The translations under genes were made by a program, and so were the position numbers. Positions 62,501 through 64,000 of a stretch of 64,000 bases of DNA are shown here, piece by piece. The notes beneath the pieces are model-generated. The model was not told the origin of the DNA and did not search any database. It worked only from the letters and a program-made list of their open reading frames with translations. The first letter of the stretch is position 1, and each line of letters opens with the position of its first letter. Source of the stretch: Hyaloscypha bicolor E (taxonomy: Eukaryota; Ascomycota; Leotiomycetes; Helotiales; Hyaloscyphaceae); contig NW_020194620.1 of the NCBI RefSeq assembly GCF_002865645.1, forward strand, positions 565,353-629,352, written 5' to 3'.

Positions 62501-64000
62501 ATAAAAAGCTTAAAGCTTGAAAAAAAGAAGTTATTCCTGGCCTAGAGAATTAATAGCTAGTAGAAATAAAGCTTTAGTAATTATAGAAAATATTATTTCC
62601 GAATCTCAAGAAATATATTTCTATTTTCTCTAAAAAGAAATCTAATATTCTTCTTTTTTATATATTATATAATTATAAGATTTAGATTAAAAGCCTAAAG
62701 AGAACCGAAAGTATTAGATATTAATTCTTCTAATAATAGTTTATTTAAGAGCTTCTAGAAATCAAGTATTTCTTAGAAAATAATCTAGCTAAAAGCTTTA
62801 TTAAAGCTAATTAGGCTCTCTTTACTTTATTAGTTCTTTTTATAAAGAAAGTAAATAGAGGTTTATATTTCTATTTTAATTTCTATTATCTAAATAATAT
62901 TATTTAGAAGAATTAATATTTCTTTTGACTTATTAATAAGATTTTAAATTAATTATCTAAGGCCAAGATCTATACTAAATTAGATATTTATTAAGCTTTC
63001 TATTATATAGCTATAGATCCGAACTTTTAGGAACTAATAATATTTCATATTTATTATAAAATATATAAATATAATGTTTTTTAGAAAGGTTTTATAAATA
63101 ACCCGGTTATATATTAATATTATATAAATAATATACTTTTTAAGTATTTAAATAACTTTTATATAATATATTTTAATAATATTCTTATTTATTTAGAAAA
63201 TCTAGTAAAATATAAAAAGTATATATAAAAAGTACTAGACTATTTATATTTTACTAGCCTCTAAATAAATATTAAGAAATCGGAATTTAAAGTTATATAT
63301 ATAAAATATTTGGGTTTTATTATTTCTATATCTAGTATTAAAATAAATCCTAATAAAATTAAAGTAATATATAACTAGTAATTCCTAAAAAAATAGTTAA
63401 AGATATATAGTTCTTCTTTAATTTCTATAACTTTTATAAATATTTTATTAGAAAATATAAATAAATTACTAAACCTCTTATTTTATTTATAAAAAAGAAT
63501 ATTTCTTTTAAATAGTTCAAGTAATATTAAAAGGCTTTTATTTATCTAAAGAAAGCTATAATTTCTATTCTAGTTTTATAATATTATAATTTAGATTTAC
63601 TTATAATAATAGAAATAAATATATTTAAAGAAATAGTTATTAGCTTATTTTCTTAATAAAATTCAGAAATAGGTCTTTAGTATTCTATAGCTTATTTTTC
63701 CAAAACTATATTTTTAGTAAAGCTTAATTATAATATATATAATAAGGAAATACTTATTATAATATAAGTATTAGAAAAATAGAAAGCTAAACTAGAAGGC
63801 TTTTAGAATATTTTCTTTAAGGTCTATTCTAATTACTATATCTTAGAATATTTTATAATTACTAAAAAGCTCTTTTCTTAATAAGCTAGATAGGCTAAGC
63901 TCTTATTTTACTATTACTTTAAGCTTATATATTATTCTGGAAAATTAAATAAATAAATACTTTATTATAAAAATAAAATAAAATAAATATTTAGAGCCAA
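59590..64000 (+). mobile_element. Ty3/gypsy retrotransposon, 5' part, RIP-inactivated, runs off the window
   Basis: Through stops, gypsy proteins are readable in order: Gag-like region (about 60.3-61.5 kb), zinc knuckle with cysteines changed to tyrosine (about 61501-61545), protease (ANSYTFIN, near 61845), reverse transcriptase (FIKKVNRGL-FYFN near 62850, TKLDIY-AFYYIAI near 62975, YFNNILIYLENL near 63170, KYLGFII near 63305) and RNase H (LNYNIYNKEILIIIQVLEK near 63728, and the tether segment after it). Protease-RT-RH order and these motifs identify Ty3/gypsy. The left end is a guess: sequence from about 59590 looks like an LTR, but no second copy is in the window. No coding capacity remains. 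Confidence 0.85.

Overview
The window is nuclear DNA of a filamentous ascomycete (Pezizomycotina). The genes carry many short introns of about 45-70 nt with GT(A/G)(A/C)G donors and CTAAC-type branch sites, and the families are fungal (Zn2Cys6 factor, HET protein, Hda1 with an Arb2 tail). The last ~16.5 kb is extremely AT-rich and holds retrotransposons wrecked by C-to-T/G-to-A change, the signature of repeat-induced point mutation (RIP). Nothing seen fixes the class; Leotiomycetes is only a guess.

Region 1 (1-36.4 kb) is ordinary gene-dense euchromatin. In order it holds a small secreted protein cut by the window edge (-), a Zn2Cys6 transcription factor (-), ORC5 (+), a very large chromodomain protein with nine CCCH zinc fingers (-), Rab11/Ypt31 (+), ribosome-biogenesis factor BRX1 (+), an F-box protein (+) with a leader intron and an upstream ORF, HDA1 histone deacetylase (-), GAPDH (-) with a leader intron, cytochrome c oxidase subunit 5 (+), a mitochondrial ClpX-type ATPase (-), glycogen branching enzyme (+) and ATP synthase beta (+). 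I rebuilt their exons by eye, and every model keeps frame to a stop. Three of these genes act on chromatin or origins, and three serve mitochondrial energy or proteostasis; I see no evidence that they form a functional cluster.

Region 2 (36.4-47.4 kb) is accessory DNA. It has a SNF2-helicase relic flanked by oppositely oriented GC-rich minisatellites, fragments resembling the C-terminus of HET proteins, a transposase-type helix-turn-helix ORF with a long poly-proline tract, an intact HET-ankyrin gene, a small VOC-fold (glyoxalase-like) gene, a PiggyBac N-terminal remnant, and a frameshifted relic of a bacterial-type RHS/Tc-toxin C protein. That last item is the most unusual in the window: a horizontally acquired toxin-family gene, 5'-truncated, broken by at least four indels, and ending in a glycine-rich linker and a C-terminal region I do not recognise.

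Region 3 (47.4-64 kb) is a RIP-type AT-rich block. It holds a structurally complete Ty1/copia element (two 304-bp LTRs, 5-bp target duplication), a 5' portion of a Ty3/gypsy element running off the window, several satellite arrays including a ~320-bp ATA array, and at 57.4-59.0 kb a ~1.6-kb island of normal base composition. The island has strong C-over-G skew and repeated TAACCCT heptamers that recall subtelomeric DNA.

Exon coordinates are manual splice predictions. No database search, alignment or transcript evidence was used.
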